Source: Zwartia hollandica
GTDB lineage: Bacteria > Pseudomonadota > Gammaproteobacteria > Burkholderiales > Burkholderiaceae_B
DNA length: 64,000 nucleotides
NCBI RefSeq assembly: GCF_019923725.1
Contig: NZ_JAHXRI010000007.1
Span: 62,001 to 126,000, forward strand
Direction of reading: 5' to 3'
A program made the position numbers and the translations under genes. The notes beneath the pieces are model-generated. The model did no database searches and was not told the origin of the DNA. It was given only the letters and a program-made list of their open reading frames with translations. Of this stretch, positions 27,741 to 39,164 are shown in pieces; within the stretch, counting starts at the first letter, position 1; the number at the start of each line of letters is the position of its first letter.

Positions 27741-29552
27741 TTACCTCGACATCTTCTTGCGCTCGTGCTCTTTTAGATAGCGCTTGCGCAAGCGGATGCT
27801 CTTGGGGGTAACTTCCACAAGTTCATCATCACTGATGAACTCGACGGCGTACTCGAGGCTGCAATCAACCGGTGGAACCAGACGAACGGCTTCGTCGGTA
27901 CCCGAGGCACGCACGTTCGTTAGTTGTTTGCCTTTAATCGGGTTCACAACCAAGTCATTATCGCGGCTGTGAATGCCAATAATCATGCCTTCGTACACGG
28001 GATCGTTGTGCGACACAAACATGCGACCACGATCTTGCAACTTCCAAAGTGCGTAAGCAACCGCGGCACCGTCATCCTGACTAATCAGCACGCCGTTGCG
28101 ACGCTCACCCAATAAGCCGTCCTTGACTGGACCGTACGCATCAAAGGTGTGGCTCATCAAACCGTTACCGCGTGTCATGGTCATGAAGTCACCCTGAAAA
28201 CCTATCAGTCCGCGCGCAGGAACGCGGTATTCAAGACGCGTACGACCGCGACCATCGCTCACCATGTCGAGCAGTTCTGCTTTACGCATACCAAGCTCTT
28301 CCATGACAGCTCCCTGAGTATTGTCCTCAAGGTCAATACTCAAGTTCTCGTAAGGCTCGAGCTTGACGCCATTTTCTTCTTTGAACACCACACGAGGACG
28401 CGATACCGCCATCTCGTAGCCTTCTCGACGCATCGTCTCAATCAGAATCGTCAAATGTAGTTCGCCACGGCCAGACACTTCAAACACTGTGTCGTCGTCG
28501 GTCTCACGCACGCGCAAAGCCATGTTGGACTTGAGCTCACGATCCAGACGCTCACGTATCTGACGGCTCGTCACGTACTTACCTTCGCGCCCTGCCAAGG
28601 GGCTTGTATTCACCATGAAATTCATCGTGAGCGTAGGCTCATCGATTTTAAGAAGTGGAAGCCCTTCTACTTTTTCAGGAGAGCAAATAGTTGTACTGAT
28701 ACCAATATCCTCGATACCATTGACAAGCACGATATCACCCGCAATCGCGTCCTCAACAACCTCACGCTCAAGGCCTTTGAACTTCAACACTTGATTGATG
28801 CGACCTTTAAACGGCACGCCGTCGGGGCCGTTCACACACACCACATCCATGCCAGTTTTGATACGTCCACGACGAATCCTGCCGATACCGATTTTGCCAA
28901 CATAAGTGCTGTAATCGATCGAGGAAATCTGGAGCTGCAAAGGCGCATCAGGATCGTCATCGCGCATAGGCACGTACTCAAGAATCGCATTGAACAATGG
29001 ACGCATGTCACCTTCGCGTACGTCCTCTGTCAAGCCTGCATAACCGTTCAGGCCAGATGCATATACGATCGGAAAATCTAGTTGTTCCTCTGTCGCACCG
29101 AGCTTATCGAACAGTTCAAAGGTCGCATTGATCACAAAATCACAACGTGCACCTGGACGATCCACCTTGTTAATCACGACAATCGGCTTAAGGCCAAGCG
29201 CAAGCGCCTTTTTCGTTACAAAGCGTGTTTGAGGCATTGGACCTTCAACTGCATCGACCAACAGCAACACACCATCTACCATCGATAGCACACGCTCGAC
29301 CTCACCACCAAAGTCGGCGTGCCCGGGCGTGTCTACGATGTTGATATGCGTGCCCTCGTACTCGACCGCACAGTTCTTAGAAAGAATCGTAATGCCACGC
29401 TCTTTCTCAAGATCATTGGAGTCCATGACGCGCTCAGTCATCCGCTCGTTAGACCGGAAAGTTCCAGACTGACGCAGAAGCTGATCGACCAATGTGGTTT
29501 TGCCGTGGTCAACGTGGGCAATAATCGCAACGTTACGCAATGCGCGTGACAT
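27741..29552 (-). CDS. typA: Ribosome-associated GTPase TypA/BipA
   Basis: Translational GTPase involved in 50S assembly and stress adaptation. The 603-residue protein has G1 [15 protein letters not shown], the switch region [10 protein letters not shown]3 [12 protein letters not shown] and G4 NKVDRPGA, followed by domains II, III and V and the unique C-terminal domain. It lies nine bases after truB, so it may be carried on the nusA-infB transcript, which is not its position in E. coli. Confidence 0.97.
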   Translation of the reverse strand: MSRALRNVAIIAHVDHGKTTLVDQLLRQSGTFRSNERMTERVMDSNDLEKERGITILSKNCAVEYEGTHINIVDTPGHADFGGEVERVLSMVDGVLLLVDAVEGPMPQTRFVTKKALALGLKPIVVINKVDRPGARCDFVINATFELFDKLGATEEQLDFPIVYASGLNGYAGLTEDVREGDMRPLFNAILEYVPMRDDDPDAPLQLQISSIDYSTYVGKIGIGRIRRGRIKTGMDVVCVNGPDGVPFKGRINQVLKFKGLEREVVEDAIAGDIVLVNGIEDIGISTTICSPEKVEGLPLLKIDEPTLTMNFMVNTSPLAGREGKYVTSRQIRERLDRELKSNMALRVRETDDDTVFEVSGRGELHLTILIETMRREGYEMAVSRPRVVFKEENGVKLEPYENLSIDLEDNTQGAVMEELGMRKAELLDMVSDGRGRTRLEYRVPARGLIGFQGDFMTMTRGNGLMSHTFDAYGPVKDGLLGERRNGVLISQDDGAAVAYALWKLQDRGRMFVSHNDPVYEGMIIGIHSRDNDLVVNPIKGKQLTNVRASGTDEAVRLVPPVDCSLEYAVEFISDDELVEVTPKSIRLRKRYLKEHERKKMSR

Positions 29553-29561
29553 ACAAGTCCT

Positions 29562-30317
29562 TTAGTGAAGTGAAACTACATTTTTTGCTGGAGGCACCAA
29601 GCCTTCAGGTAAATCATTCATCGCAATTAACATGGACTCGGGTGCTTCCATTGCCTGCAGTGCTTCGAGCTCAATTGCTGCATCCAACATAAAGGGCCCC
29701 ACACGAGTCCGGCGAAGAGCCGACAAGTGCGCATAACAACCCAACACACGTCCAATATCCTGCGCGAGCGTTCGAATATAGGTCCCCTTAGTGCAGTGGA
29801 CGTGAATATTTGCGCTAGTTGGTGTCGCCTCCAACAACTCGATCCCTCGAATCGTAATTTCGCGAGGCTCACGTTCGAGTACGATTCCCTGACGTGCATA
29901 TTCGTACAATGGCTTACCATCGCGCTTCAGGGCGGAAATCATCGGAGGAATCTGCAATTGCGTCCCAACAAACGAATCTAAAACAGTATTAAGACGCTCT
30001 TGTGACACGCCCTCAAAGTCAGCTGACGCTTCATTGACCACTATTCCAGTCAAATCACCTGAGTCAGTTTCTCGACCAAAGGCGATGGTCGCCAGATAAC
30101 TTTTATCGGCATTCAACATCGCACCAGAAATCTTGGTCGCGCGCCCCATACAACACACCAGAAGCCCTGTCGCAAACGGATCAAGCGTGCCCGTGTGGCC
30201 TGCCTTTTGCGCATCCATGGCACGCTTGGCCCGCTGCAATGCATGATTACTCGACAAGCCAACCGGCTTGTCCAGCAACAACACTCCATCGAGCACGCGC
30301 CCGCGTCTTTTAGCCAT
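29562..30317 (-). CDS. truB: tRNA pseudouridine-55 synthase
   Basis: Makes pseudouridine at position 55 in the T-loop of tRNAs. The 251-residue protein has the catalytic aspartate in HTGTLDPFATGLL (D46), the KxxG motif DKPVGLSS and the typical GTYIRTLAQDIG. At 251 residues it is shorter than E. coli TruB, probably lacking most of the C-terminal PUA domain. It follows rbfA by 25 bases. Confidence 0.97.
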   Translation of the reverse strand: MAKRRGRVLDGVLLLDKPVGLSSNHALQRAKRAMDAQKAGHTGTLDPFATGLLVCCMGRATKISGAMLNADKSYLATIAFGRETDSGDLTGIVVNEASADFEGVSQERLNTVLDSFVGTQLQIPPMISALKRDGKPLYEYARQGIVLEREPREITIRGIELLEATPTSANIHVHCTKGTYIRTLAQDIGRVLGCYAHLSALRRTRVGPFMLDAAIELEALQAMEAPESMLIAMNDLPEGLVPPAKNVVSLH

Positions 30318-30342
30318 CGTCTATTCCAGAAACGACAGCCCC

Positions 30343-30744
30343 TTAAGGCTTGTCCTCGGGCTCGTCAGGCACACCGGCATACTGCCCAGGCAAATTTGCT
30401 TGATCAATCAGCGCGGACATTTCAATGCCTCGCTTGAGCTGAGGATCATGAAAAAAGCGCAAAGTCGGCACGGTGTGTATATGTAACAACTTATAGAGCT
30501 GCGAATGAAACCAACCTGCTTTTTCATTTAATAGTGCTGCAGCCAGCTCGGGCTCACCACCAAGCACGGTGAAGTAAACCTTGGCATGCGCATAATCAGT
30601 TGTGAGCTCTATCCCAGAAACCGTGATCAGACCCACGCGACTCATATCGATTTCGCGTTGGATGATGATGGCCAGATCCTTTTGAATCTGGTCTGCCAGT
30701 CTTAAATTACGACCAGGTGCGGTTTTTTGCTTATGGCGGCTCAT
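30343..30744 (-). CDS. rbfA: Ribosome-binding factor A
   Basis: A KH-like protein needed for late maturation of 16S rRNA in the 30S subunit, especially in the cold. The 133-residue protein has the family start [21 protein letters not shown] and the conserved stretch [17 protein letters not shown]. The C-terminus is acidic. It sits nine bases after infB, the usual order. Confidence 0.97.
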   Translation of the reverse strand: MSRHKQKTAPGRNLRLADQIQKDLAIIIQREIDMSRVGLITVSGIELTTDYAHAKVYFTVLGGEPELAAALLNEKAGWFHSQLYKLLHIHTVPTLRFFHDPQLKRGIEMSALIDQANLPGQYAGVPDEPEDKP

Positions 30745-30753
30745 GGATTTGGC

Positions 30754-33612
30754 TTAAAGCGTGCGGGCCACTTCCCTGATTTCAAAGATCTCAAGCTGAT
30801 CGCCGACTTGCAGGTCGTTGTTACCACGAAGTGTTACGCCGCAATCAAAGCCAGACTTCACTTCGCGCACATCATCCTTGAATCGACGCAAGGACTCCAT
30901 ATGGCCGGTCCAGTGCACAACGTTGTTGCGCAACAGACGCACCTGAGAGTCACGACGCACCAAGCCATCGGTCACCATGCAACCGGCGACGGTACCAATA
31001 CGCGAAATCGTGTAGACCTCGCGAATCTCGACCATACCAATGATTTCTTCGCGCTTCTCTGGCGCAAGCATTCCCGACATGGCCAGCTTGACCTCGTCGA
31101 CTGCGTCATAAATGATGTTGTAGTAACGAATATCTACGCCGTTGGCTTCTGCGAGTTTCTTCGAGCTTGCATCCGCACGAACGTTAAAGCCGATCATGAC
31201 TGCACCGGACGCAATCGCCAAGTTGACGTCGCTCTCAGAGATACCGCCTACCGCTGCATGCACAACTTGTATGCGCACCTCTTCGGTTGACAGCTTTACA
31301 AGCGATTGCACCAACGCTTCTTGCGAGCCCTGCACGTCCGTCTTCACAATCAAGGACAGCGTTTGTGAACCCTCGGCGATAGTTTCAAACATCGATTCGA
31401 GCTTAGCGGCCTGTTGACGTGCCAATTTAACGTCGCGGAACTTACCTTGACGGAAAAGTGCGATTTCACGCGCACGACGCTCATCAGCCAGAGACATCAC
31501 TTCATCACCGGCCGCTGGCACCTCGGTCAAACCCTGGATTTCAACGGGAATCGACGGACCAGCAGATTGGATTGGCTTGCCATTTTCGTCAAGCATGGCG
31601 CGCACGCGACCGTAGCTAGCACCGGCTAGCACGACGTCACCACGATGTAAGGTACCGCTTTGCACGAGGATTGTCGCCACAGGACCGCGGCCTTTATCTA
31701 GACGCGCCTCGATCACGATACCTTTTGCAGGTGCGTCGATCGCTGCCTTCAGTTCCAAAACTTCTGCCTGCAGCAACACGTTTTCTAGCAGTGCATCGAT
31801 ACCTTGCCCAGTCTTTGCCGATACCGAAATGAAAGGAACATCGCCGCCGTATTCTTCAGGAACAACCTCTTCTACGACCAATTCTTGCTTGACGCGCTCG
31901 GGGTTCGCTTCTGGTTTGTCAATTTTGTTGACCGCAACCACAAGCGGAACGCCTGCTGCCTTCGCATGGTGAATAGCTTCTTTTGTTTGCGGCATGACAC
32001 CATCGTCAGCTGCCACAACCAAAATCACAATGTCAGTCGCCTTCGCACCACGTGCGCGCATCGCCGTGAAGGCCTCATGGCCTGGTGTGTCGAGGAAGGT
32101 CACCATGCCACGTTCGGTTTGAACGTGGTAAGCACCAATGTGTTGTGTAATGCCACCGGCTTCGCCCGAGGCGACTTTGGCACGACGAATATAGTCGAGC
32201 AATGAAGTCTTTCCGTGGTCAACGTGGCCCATCACAGTCACCACTGGTGCACGTGGCATCAGCTGAACATCTTCGTGAGGTGCGTCCTCGTCGAGGAAAG
32301 CTTCCGGATCGTCAAGCTTCGCAGCGATTGCCTTATGACCGAGCTCTTCGACCACGATCATCGCGGTCTCTTGATCAAGCACTTGGTTAATCGTGACCAT
32401 CTGACCCAATTGCATCAGATGCTTAATAACCTCTCCCGCTTTAATCGACATTTTGTGCGCAAGGTCAGCCACGCTAATCGTTTCTGGCACATGGATTTCA
32501 CGTGCAATAAATTCAATAGGTGCTGGCTCGCGGTTGTCTGCCTGTGCATTGTTTGCACCGCGTCCGCCCTTCCTGCCACCCGACTTACTCTTACCACCAG
32601 CACGCCAACCCTCACGCCCAGGAGCAGCAGGCGCATCGCGCTTCTCTGCCGGCTTCTTGCGGGAAGCATCGTCCGACCAAGTCGAGGCGATTTCGCCTGA
32701 CTTCAGCGTCTTTTTGCCTGGGGTATCTACGGCGCCTTCTTTTTTAGCGGCTTTGGCGCCAGCAGGCTTGTGTAGCGTGCCAGATAAAGTGGCAGGATCG
32801 GGTTCAGCACGCTGCACTTTACGCGGCTTGTTGAGCATATCGCGTAAAGCGGCAGCCTCAGCTTCAGAAGCACGTCGCGCCTCATCGCGAACGCCTGCGT
32901 CTCCTTCAAGGTGAGCAGGTGTCACAGCGCGACCGCGCAAGGATTTCGGAGCGGTTTTAGTAGAATCAGTGCTCGATTCGATGGCAGCTTGCTCAGCTGG
33001 TGTCTCTGTTACCAAGGAGGACTCAGCTACTGGGGCAGCAGCAACAGGCTCAACCACGACCTCTGGAGCACTCACCACTTCCGGTGCAACATCCACGGGC
33101 GCCACCTCAACCGCAACAGGCTCAGCTGGGACAACCTGCGCCTGAGGAACGATCTCCGGCACCTGCACAGGCACCACAGCCTCGGCAGTCGGAGTCGCTG
33201 GTATCTCGGCAGCTTGCTCAACAGTACGAGGCGCCTCAACCGGAGCTGCTTCCGCAATGGGAGCAACGACTTGCGCAGCGATCGGCGCCACCGGCGCAAC
33301 ATCGACGGCTTCAGGCGTATCGCGCTTAACAAACACACGCTTTTTACGAACTTCTACTTGAATGGTGCGCGACTTCCCTGAACCATCAGCCTGACGAATC
33401 TCAGTAGTCTGCCTGCGAGTGAGCGTAATTTTCTTACCCTCAGTGGCACCATGCGAACGGCGCAGAGACTCGAGCAGTCGAGCTTTGTCGCCGTCCGTGA
33501 CATTATCGTCCACCGATTTGAGATCGACGCCTGCTCCACGCAACTGCTCAAGCAGTACGTTGGCAGGCATTTTCAATTCGATAGCGAACTGGGCGACTGT
33601 GTTACTCGACAT
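30754..33612 (-). CDS. infB: Translation initiation factor IF-2
   Basis: GTPase that brings initiator tRNA to the 30S subunit. The 952-residue protein has an N-terminal IF2_N domain ([20 protein letters not shown]). A Val/Pro/Ala/Glu-rich low-complexity stretch follows at about residues 100-230, then a second IF2_N-like segment near 380. The G domain has [20 protein letters not shown] and NKIDKPEA, followed by domains III and IV. Internal starts for shorter isoforms are plausible but I cannot assign one. It follows nusA by 64 bases. Confidence 0.98.
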   Translation of the reverse strand: MSSNTVAQFAIELKMPANVLLEQLRGAGVDLKSVDDNVTDGDKARLLESLRRSHGATEGKKITLTRRQTTEIRQADGSGKSRTIQVEVRKKRVFVKRDTPEAVDVAPVAPIAAQVVAPIAEAAPVEAPRTVEQAAEIPATPTAEAVVPVQVPEIVPQAQVVPAEPVAVEVAPVDVAPEVVSAPEVVVEPVAAAPVAESSLVTETPAEQAAIESSTDSTKTAPKSLRGRAVTPAHLEGDAGVRDEARRASEAEAAALRDMLNKPRKVQRAEPDPATLSGTLHKPAGAKAAKKEGAVDTPGKKTLKSGEIASTWSDDASRKKPAEKRDAPAAPGREGWRAGGKSKSGGRKGGRGANNAQADNREPAPIEFIAREIHVPETISVADLAHKMSIKAGEVIKHLMQLGQMVTINQVLDQETAMIVVEELGHKAIAAKLDDPEAFLDEDAPHEDVQLMPRAPVVTVMGHVDHGKTSLLDYIRRAKVASGEAGGITQHIGAYHVQTERGMVTFLDTPGHEAFTAMRARGAKATDIVILVVAADDGVMPQTKEAIHHAKAAGVPLVVAVNKIDKPEANPERVKQELVVEEVVPEEYGGDVPFISVSAKTGQGIDALLENVLLQAEVLELKAAIDAPAKGIVIEARLDKGRGPVATILVQSGTLHRGDVVLAGASYGRVRAMLDENGKPIQSAGPSIPVEIQGLTEVPAAGDEVMSLADERRAREIALFRQGKFRDVKLARQQAAKLESMFETIAEGSQTLSLIVKTDVQGSQEALVQSLVKLSTEEVRIQVVHAAVGGISESDVNLAIASGAVMIGFNVRADASSKKLAEANGVDIRYYNIIYDAVDEVKLAMSGMLAPEKREEIIGMVEIREVYTISRIGTVAGCMVTDGLVRRDSQVRLLRNNVVHWTGHMESLRRFKDDVREVKSGFDCGVTLRGNNDLQVGDQLEIFEIREVARTL

Positions 33613-33676
33613 TAGACTCTCTCTTACCTATTTACAGCGTTACAACTTCAGGTGTACTTCAAGGCGGTAGAGCGCA

Positions 33677-35152
33677 CTAGTTCTCAAACCAATGTGCGCG
33701 CGCCGCCATAATAATCTCGCTTGCAGCAGACTCTTCCAATCCGGTCAGCTCTGCCAACTCATCAGTTGCCAACTCTGCCAAATCATCACGTGTATTCACA
33801 TTTGCGGCTGCCAATTTCGCAATCAACTCAGGAGTCATGCCCTCAAGCGTAAACAAATCTTGCGCTGTTTCAACACGCTCTTCTTGAGCAATCGCCTCTG
33901 TGAGCAGGGCATTACGCGCACGAGTGCGAAGTTCGTTAATCGTATCTTCGTCAAACGATTCGATTTCCAACAGTTCTTGCATCGGCACGTAAGCGATCTC
34001 TTCGAGACCAGTAAACCCTTCATCAATCAAAATGTCAGCAACCTCTTCGTCAACATCCAAGCGCGACATGAAGGTAGCGCGCAACGACGCCCGCTCTGAC
34101 TCTTGACGGTTCTGACTTTCTTCTGGCGTCATGATATTGATCTGCCAACCAGTCAGTTCAGAGGCCAAACGTACGTTTTGACCTTTTGAACCAATCGCTT
34201 TGGGAAGATTTTCTTCATCAACCACAACATCCATGGCATGCCGGTCTTCGTCGACCACAATAGACTCGACGTTTGCCGGAGCCAGTGCGCCGATTACGAA
34301 CTCTGCAGGGTCGTCCGACCACAAGACAATATCAACTTGCTCGCCGCCGAGTTCATTACGCACTGCCGTCACGCGTGAACCACGCATACCGACGCATGTA
34401 CCAATAGGATCAATGCGCTTGTCGTACGCGACCACCGCAATCTTGGCTCGAACGCCTGGGTCACGTGCAGCACCTTTAATCTCTAACAAGCCCTGCTCAA
34501 TCTCTGGGACTTCATTTTCAAATAACTGTTGAATGAACTCCGGAGCCGAGCGTGACAAAATCACTTGCTGGCCGCGTGCCGTACGATCAATTTTCAATAC
34601 CCATGCGCGCACACGATCACCAACCCGAAGGTTTTCTTTGGGGATCATCTCGCTGCGCGGCAAACGGGCTTCTATCTTGCCGGTTTCGACAATGACATCG
34701 CCCTTATCCATGCGCTTAATCGAACCAGAGACAATGGTCTCGCCGCGATCGAGGAAATCATTGAGGATCTGCTCGCGCTCGGCATCGCGAATACGCTGCA
34801 GAATGGCTTGCTTGGCTGCCTGAGCGCCAATACGACCAAACTCGATCGGCTCAAGCGCCTCTTCGATGTACTCGCCCACTTCAATATCGGAGACGATTTC
34901 TTGCGCATCCGACAGCATTTCTTGTTGATCAGGCTCTTGCAGGCCTAGCTCATCAGGCACAACGAGCCAACGGCGAAAGCCCTCATGATCGCCCGTTGTC
35001 CGATTCACTGACACACGGATATCCGCATCCTCTTTAAAGCGTTTTTTCATGGCCGAAGCCAAGGCGCCCTCAAGCGCATCAAACACCACGTCACGGGTCA
35101 CGTTTTTTTCACGTGCCAACGCATCAACCAACAGAAGAATTTCGCGACTCAT
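33677..35152 (-). CDS. nusA: Transcription elongation/termination factor NusA
   Basis: Binds RNA polymerase and controls pausing, intrinsic termination and antitermination. The 491-residue protein has an N-terminal polymerase-binding domain, an S1 domain ([20 protein letters not shown], about 130-200) and two KH domains ([21 protein letters not shown], then [15 protein letters not shown]). Two C-terminal acidic helix-hairpin-helix repeats end near residue 488. The start overlaps the rimP stop by four bases. In other bacteria NusA modulates its own operon through leader terminators, and such an element is visible upstream of rimP here. Confidence 0.98.
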   Translation of the reverse strand: MSREILLLVDALAREKNVTRDVVFDALEGALASAMKKRFKEDADIRVSVNRTTGDHEGFRRWLVVPDELGLQEPDQQEMLSDAQEIVSDIEVGEYIEEALEPIEFGRIGAQAAKQAILQRIRDAEREQILNDFLDRGETIVSGSIKRMDKGDVIVETGKIEARLPRSEMIPKENLRVGDRVRAWVLKIDRTARGQQVILSRSAPEFIQQLFENEVPEIEQGLLEIKGAARDPGVRAKIAVVAYDKRIDPIGTCVGMRGSRVTAVRNELGGEQVDIVLWSDDPAEFVIGALAPANVESIVVDEDRHAMDVVVDEENLPKAIGSKGQNVRLASELTGWQINIMTPEESQNRQESERASLRATFMSRLDVDEEVADILIDEGFTGLEEIAYVPMQELLEIESFDEDTINELRTRARNALLTEAIAQEERVETAQDLFTLEGMTPELIAKLAAANVNTRDDLAELATDELAELTGLEESAASEIIMAARAHWFEN

Positions 35153-35646
35153 CGCTTTTTGCCCTTGAAATCCAAGACCGGATCCAACTTGCCACGCTCT
35201 ACGTCCGAAAACGCAAAGGCCACTTGTCGAACCTCACCTTTTTTTGCCTCAAACTCGATACCGAAAGGCTTAGACTGCACCTCGGCACCTGCTGTGCTGG
35301 CCGAACCGCTAAGGTCGATCAACACACCCGAAAAAACTTTTTGATTCTCTACAGCCTCGCGCAACTTCACTTCCACACGTTCACCAACAAACCGCTTGTA
35401 ATCAGACTCTGTTTTGAGTGGCCGATCTACACCAGGCGAACCAACCTCAAGTCGGCGGTAATCGATGTTTTCTACCTCGAATACTCGCGACAAATGTTTG
35501 GAGACCTGTTCACAATCTTCGATGCGTACGCCTTCAGGGCGATCGATCGTGACGCGCAACAAACCCAATGCGCCACGTTCAATATCGATAAATTCGATAT
35601 CCATTGATGCAAGAGACTGCTGCGTTAGAGTAAAAAGATCTGCCAT
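35149..35646 (-). CDS. rimP: Ribosome maturation factor RimP
   Basis: Assists early 30S assembly at the S12 region. The 165-residue protein has the family pattern GIEFIDIE-like start ([23 protein letters not shown]) and the motif [25 protein letters not shown]. It is the first gene of the rimP-nusA-infB-rbfA-truB operon. Its ATG lies only seven bases beyond the T-run of a leader terminator, so expression depends on reading through it. Confidence 0.97.
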   Translation of the reverse strand: MADLFTLTQQSLASMDIEFIDIERGALGLLRVTIDRPEGVRIEDCEQVSKHLSRVFEVENIDYRRLEVGSPGVDRPLKTESDYKRFVGERVEVKLREAVENQKVFSGVLIDLSGSASTAGAEVQSKPFGIEFEAKKGEVRQVAFAFSDVERGKLDPVLDFKGKKR

Positions 35647-35652
35647 ACACTC

Positions 35653-35680
35653 AAAAAAAATGGGCTGAATAACAGCCCAT
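35653..35680 (-). terminator. Intrinsic terminator in the rimP leader (attenuator)
   Basis: On the minus strand ATGGGCTG-TTATT-CAGCCCAT is followed directly by eight T residues, ending seven bases before the rimP ATG. A full terminator placed between a promoter and the first codon of an essential operon implies regulated read-through. Similar rimP leader attenuators are known in gammaproteobacteria. Confidence 0.8.
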
Positions 35681-35712
35681 TTACAACCAGTTAAGACTTA
35701 ACTACGGCGCCT

Positions 35713-35742
35713 GGACCGAGTAGCGTTACGCTCTCAAGGTCC
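35713..35742 (-). ncRNA. Structured rimP leader RNA, main hairpin
   Basis: GGACC/GGTCC, GAG/CTC and AGCGT/ACGCT pair in nested order across 35713-35742, giving a long stem with a tiny loop. A second short palindrome, GTTAAG-T-CTTAAC, lies just downstream near 35690-35702. Together with the terminator they form a roughly 160-base leader from the promoter to rimP. The terminated product would be a small RNA. Structure is read by eye. Confidence 0.55.
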
Positions 35743-35814
35743 GACCTGCAGCACCGCACACAAACCCTGCCAAAAGCTTATTTGCGCACAAAAGTAAATA
35801 CGCATTAGCCCATG

Positions 35815-35823
35815 ATTCTAGCA
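35815..35823 (-). promoter_or_regulatory. Extended -10 promoter of the rimP-nusA-infB operon
   Basis: On the minus strand the sequence TGCTAGAAT gives an extended -10 element (TGn before TAGAAT). No good -35 hexamer is visible at 17 bases, as is usual for extended -10 promoters. Transcription would begin near 35808, about 160 bases before the rimP ATG. Confidence 0.5.
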
Positions 35824-35824
35824 T

Positions 35825-35848
35825 GAAAACGACAATTTTTCTTGTCGT
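35825..35848 (-). terminator. Terminator after rluB
   Basis: ACGACAA and TTGTCGT (35829-35835 and 35842-35848) pair around a six-base loop and are followed by TTTT on the minus strand. It lies about 30 bases beyond the rluB stop and just upstream of the rimP promoter, separating the two units. Confidence 0.65.
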
Positions 35849-35879
35849 GGCAATCATTTAGCGGATTACCTACCCGCAC

Positions 35880-37676
35880 TTAACGATCCCCCCTGGACGA
35901 CTTCGTGAAGCCCAATCGAGACTCGTGCGCTGACGCTCCTTTGGGCTGCCAGTCATCCCCCTTTGGCCCAGACCCAGGTTTTCCTGCGTTTCCCTTAGGC
36001 CCCGATCGCCCTTGTCCGCCCGGCTTACCTGGACCTCTCGGACCTCCGGCTCCCTTGGGGGGCCGTGCACCTGCTCCGCCAGGGGCTCCACCGCCGCTTG
36101 GACCACGCGGGCGTGAGCCCTCAGGACGCGGGCCACTCGAAGCTAGAGGCTGTGACTCACCCGCTGCACCTGTCTGACCAGCGCCCGGGCGTCCGCTAGG
36201 TCTACCGCCTGGACGTCCTCTTGCGCCCGCTTTGGGACCAGGTCCTGCCTGCCCTCCTGAACGACCGCCCGGTCGCGCATTAGGCCCCCCTGGCTTACCC
36301 GAGCGACCTCCGCGTCCCGCTCCCTGCCCTCCTGTGGGATGACCATTGGCATAGCCTCCAGTCACGGTCAACACCGTTGGTGCCGACTCAGTGGGGTGAG
36401 CGAACGGTGCGGGTTTGCCAGAGCGTCCACCCTGAACATTACCGCGTCGCCCCATACGTGCACCATGGCTACCGTTGCGGTCCATCGTGCCGAAGCCCGG
36501 CGGCAAGGCACTGTCGTGCGAGGTCGGCTGCTTTGGGGCGCGCGAGCGACCATCACCGGACTCATCGTCATCACGCAATAAACCAACCTGTAACATCAAG
36601 GCGCTGACAAGCTTCGGATCCAACTCCTCCCAACGGCCACGACGTAGTGTTGTGGGCAAAACAATGTCACCAAAGCGCGTACGAATCAAGCGGCTCACTG
36701 TCAAGCCCACCGACTCGAACATACGACGTACTTCCCGATTACGCCCTTCATTCAGGGTCACACGATACCAACGATTACTGCCCTCGCCACCAAGGAACTC
36801 AATCATGCCAAAGCTCGCAGGACCGTCGTCAAGCACCACGCCATCTAACAACGATTGGCGCTGTTGCGGACCGAGCTCTCCGAGAACCCGCACCGCGTAC
36901 TCGCGCTCGTTGCCGTAACGAGGATGTAGCAGCCGGTTCGACAGATCACCCGATGTCGTCAGAATCAACAGCCCTTCGGTATTTAGATCGAGACGCCCGA
37001 CCGACAGCCACTTACCGACCTTCATCTTGGGTAAGCGCGCAAAAACATTCGCACGACCACCGGGATCGTCATGGCTCACAATCTCACCTGCAGGCTTGTG
37101 ATACAAAATCACGCGCGGCGGTTTTTTAGTGTTAGTGCGCGTAATAGGCCTACCGTTTACCCGCACCAAGTCGTTGGGCCCTACGCGCTGACCAATGTGC
37201 GCCGGCTCACCATTGACCGATACACGACCAGCGATAATGAGCTCCTCCATCTCGCGCCGCGAACCAATGCCAGCATCTGCCAAAAGCTTGTGCAGCTTGG
37301 GCATCAACAGGTCACTGTTCAAGTATTTATTTAGGCGCTGCTCACTACGATCAGCACCACTCAAATAGGCCAGCGCCTCTTGAGCCTCTTTCTCGGCTTG
37401 CACGGGATCGCCCATATCGACCGTATCGGCTTGATCCTGTGCTTCACCGGTTGCAATGTCCGCTTCCACACTTTTTACAGTTGCCGCAGAATCACCCCCC
37501 TCCACCGCTTCTGGGGACTCACTGCGCCGACGCCTAAAAGGCGTGCGTAATTTGCGTCCACGAGGCTTTGCGGGTGAGGCAGCTGTGCCCTCTTGAGCGT
37601 CTTGTGAAGCGGAGACCTGCTCAGGCTGTGGGACTGATGCCTGGCTGTCAGGATGCTCGGTATTCGAATTAGTCAC
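35880..37676 (-). CDS. rluB: 23S rRNA pseudouridine-2605 synthase RluB with long disordered tail
   Basis: Modifies U2605 of 23S rRNA. The 598-residue protein has an acidic N-terminal region, an S4 RNA-binding domain ([21 protein letters not shown], about 130-175) and the catalytic domain with [14 protein letters not shown] and [17 protein letters not shown]. From about residue 370 to the end it is a Gly/Pro/Arg/Lys-rich tail of more than 200 residues, longer than most RluB tails and probably RNA-binding and unstructured. The start overlaps the scpB stop by four bases. Confidence 0.95.
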   Translation of the reverse strand: MTNSNTEHPDSQASVPQPEQVSASQDAQEGTAASPAKPRGRKLRTPFRRRRSESPEAVEGGDSAATVKSVEADIATGEAQDQADTVDMGDPVQAEKEAQEALAYLSGADRSEQRLNKYLNSDLLMPKLHKLLADAGIGSRREMEELIIAGRVSVNGEPAHIGQRVGPNDLVRVNGRPITRTNTKKPPRVILYHKPAGEIVSHDDPGGRANVFARLPKMKVGKWLSVGRLDLNTEGLLILTTSGDLSNRLLHPRYGNEREYAVRVLGELGPQQRQSLLDGVVLDDGPASFGMIEFLGGEGSNRWYRVTLNEGRNREVRRMFESVGLTVSRLIRTRFGDIVLPTTLRRGRWEELDPKLVSALMLQVGLLRDDDESGDGRSRAPKQPTSHDSALPPGFGTMDRNGSHGARMGRRGNVQGGRSGKPAPFAHPTESAPTVLTVTGGYANGHPTGGQGAGRGGRSGKPGGPNARPGGRSGGQAGPGPKAGARGRPGGRPSGRPGAGQTGAAGESQPLASSGPRPEGSRPRGPSGGGAPGGAGARPPKGAGGPRGPGKPGGQGRSGPKGNAGKPGSGPKGDDWQPKGASAHESRLGFTKSSRGDR

Positions 37677-38533
37677 TTGGACTCCAGGTTTGATGGGGGC
37701 ACTGACGGAGGAACTGCAGTTTCTGACGACATCACGCCTTGCTCATCAGCTGGCGCTTCTAAATCGAGGGGCAAGGAATCAACTGCATCCAAACTTTGCT
37801 CACCACTTTCCGTAGACAACATTTTGCTAGCCGCCATACCTGACTCAAGCGTGAGTGATTGCAACGCTTCACTAATCTCCGCCTCCCCTAGCGCGGGTAA
37901 CTCGTCAAGCGCACGCAAGCCTAAGTCGTCCAAAAACTGCCGAGTCGTGCCAAGCAAACCGGGCCGACCTGGACCGTCGCGATGACCGATGACTTCGACC
38001 CAACCACGATCTTCCAACGTTTTAATGATCTGAGACGAAACGGTCACACCGCGAATATCTTCAATATCACCGCGTGTGACGGGTTGGCGCCAGGCAATGA
38101 TGGCAAGCGTCTCCATTACTGCACGCGAATACTTAGGCACACGCTCTGGGCTCAAACGTTCAAGATGTCGTTGCATTGCTGCACGGCTCTGAAACCGCCA
38201 ACCGCTCGCGAGCTCCACGAGTTCCATCCCGCGATCAAGCCAAATTTGCTGTAAGTCCTCGAGCAGTCGCGTCAACTGCGCTGCAGTAAAGGAGGGCTCA
38301 TCAAATAACTTGACCAACTCATTCAAGGGCATCGGCACTGAGGCGCACAGCAATGCGGTCTCAAGAACTTTTTCTGCATGCAGAAGAACTTCCGGATCAA
38401 CCTCAACGACCTGCACCAATTCCGATGCCGCAACTGGGTCAGACTCAATACTTTGTAAGGCAGACGTTTCGGCTGCGCCACCTTCTGGCTGTTCATGACT
38501 GTTGTCATGATTATTGTCATGCTGACCATTCAT
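37673..38533 (-). CDS. scpB: Segregation and condensation protein B
   Basis: Kleisin-associated winged-helix subunit of the SMC-ScpAB condensin. The 286-residue protein has an N-terminal His/Asn-rich tail with a short repeat. The winged-helix core follows ([22 protein letters not shown], then [28 protein letters not shown]), with an acidic C-terminal tail. It is translationally coupled to rluB, a widespread pair. The partner scpA is not in the window. Confidence 0.95.
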   Translation of the reverse strand: MNGQHDNNHDNSHEQPEGGAAETSALQSIESDPVAASELVQVVEVDPEVLLHAEKVLETALLCASVPMPLNELVKLFDEPSFTAAQLTRLLEDLQQIWLDRGMELVELASGWRFQSRAAMQRHLERLSPERVPKYSRAVMETLAIIAWRQPVTRGDIEDIRGVTVSSQIIKTLEDRGWVEVIGHRDGPGRPGLLGTTRQFLDDLGLRALDELPALGEAEISEALQSLTLESGMAASKMLSTESGEQSLDAVDSLPLDLEAPADEQGVMSSETAVPPSVPPSNLESK

Positions 38534-38568
38534 AAGTCTTTCATTTCCTGTTAAGCGCTGTAGGCAAC

Positions 38569-38597
38569 TTGTTCTAAAGCGGTATGTACGCTATACT
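38569..38597 (+). promoter_or_regulatory. Promoter of the initiator tRNA gene
   Basis: TTGTTC at 38569-38574 and TATACT at 38592-38597 are spaced by exactly 17 bases. The start would fall a few bases before the mature tRNA end at 38611. It reads away from scpB. Confidence 0.7.
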
Positions 38598-38610
38598 TCT
38601 TTTCTTCAGA

Positions 38611-38687
<77 letters not shown>

Positions 38688-38692
38688 AATAC

Positions 38693-38735
38693 AACTGGTC
38701 GATCGCTTTTGGCGCTCGGCCAGTTTTATTTTGTG
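38693..38735 (+). terminator. Terminator of the initiator tRNA gene
   Basis: Starting six bases after the CCA end, a 14-base stem with one mismatch (AACTGGTCGATCGC with GCGCTCGGCCAGTT) closes a short T-rich loop and is followed by TTATTTT. Confidence 0.75.
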
Positions 38736-39164
38736 TGTCTCGTCTAGCCGTCAATTGAATATTTATCTCATTGGATCGCTGCGCATCGAACCCAACCACA
38801 GAATTGACTCGTAACAGGTGAGGTCTTAAAGGACACACACTAGATGTCTCGGTCAGATCGGAGCAATTGAATCGTTACGGTTTGAACTCGGGCCACACGC
38901 AGAGCGTTTAAGGCTAACGCCAAAGATTGCGCAGTGTAAATAAATTGGCAATCTGGCTGTACTTAATTCATATGCATTTTTATTGCGGCGCAGGCATTTA
39001 CTACTTGCACTTACGCTTCCATCTCGCATCTTAAACTGTTTGGTGCGAGGAACTCGTTGCGACACCTCCACAACCAGTGCGATTAAGTGTAACGCACTCC
39101 CCCTCCAACCTCAAGCTATTTGACCCGCACTGAGGCAATTTCCCAACTATAGAGGCTTTCCTGA
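38736..39164. other. Intergenic region without a recognisable gene
   Basis: This stretch between the tRNA terminator and the CobW-like gene has two short minus-strand open frames, but neither has a ribosome-binding site, family resemblance or normal codon use. I see no direct repeat of the tRNA 3' end that would mark an integration site, and no strong hairpin. Confidence 0.6.

Noticed and set aside
33000-33329. Plus-strand Pro/Gln-rich 109-residue frame inside infB
   Set aside because: It is a shadow of the low-complexity Pro/Ala/Glu linker of IF-2, read on the opposite strand.
35905-36177. Pro/Gly-rich plus-strand frame opposite the rluB tail, possible collagen-like protein
   Set aside because: It is the antisense of the repetitive Gly/Pro/Arg-rich RluB tail; the real gene is on the minus strand with full S4 and catalytic domains.
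38853-39071. Minus-strand 72-residue open frame in the intergenic region
   Set aside because: No ribosome-binding site, no family resemblance and atypical composition; it is probably chance.
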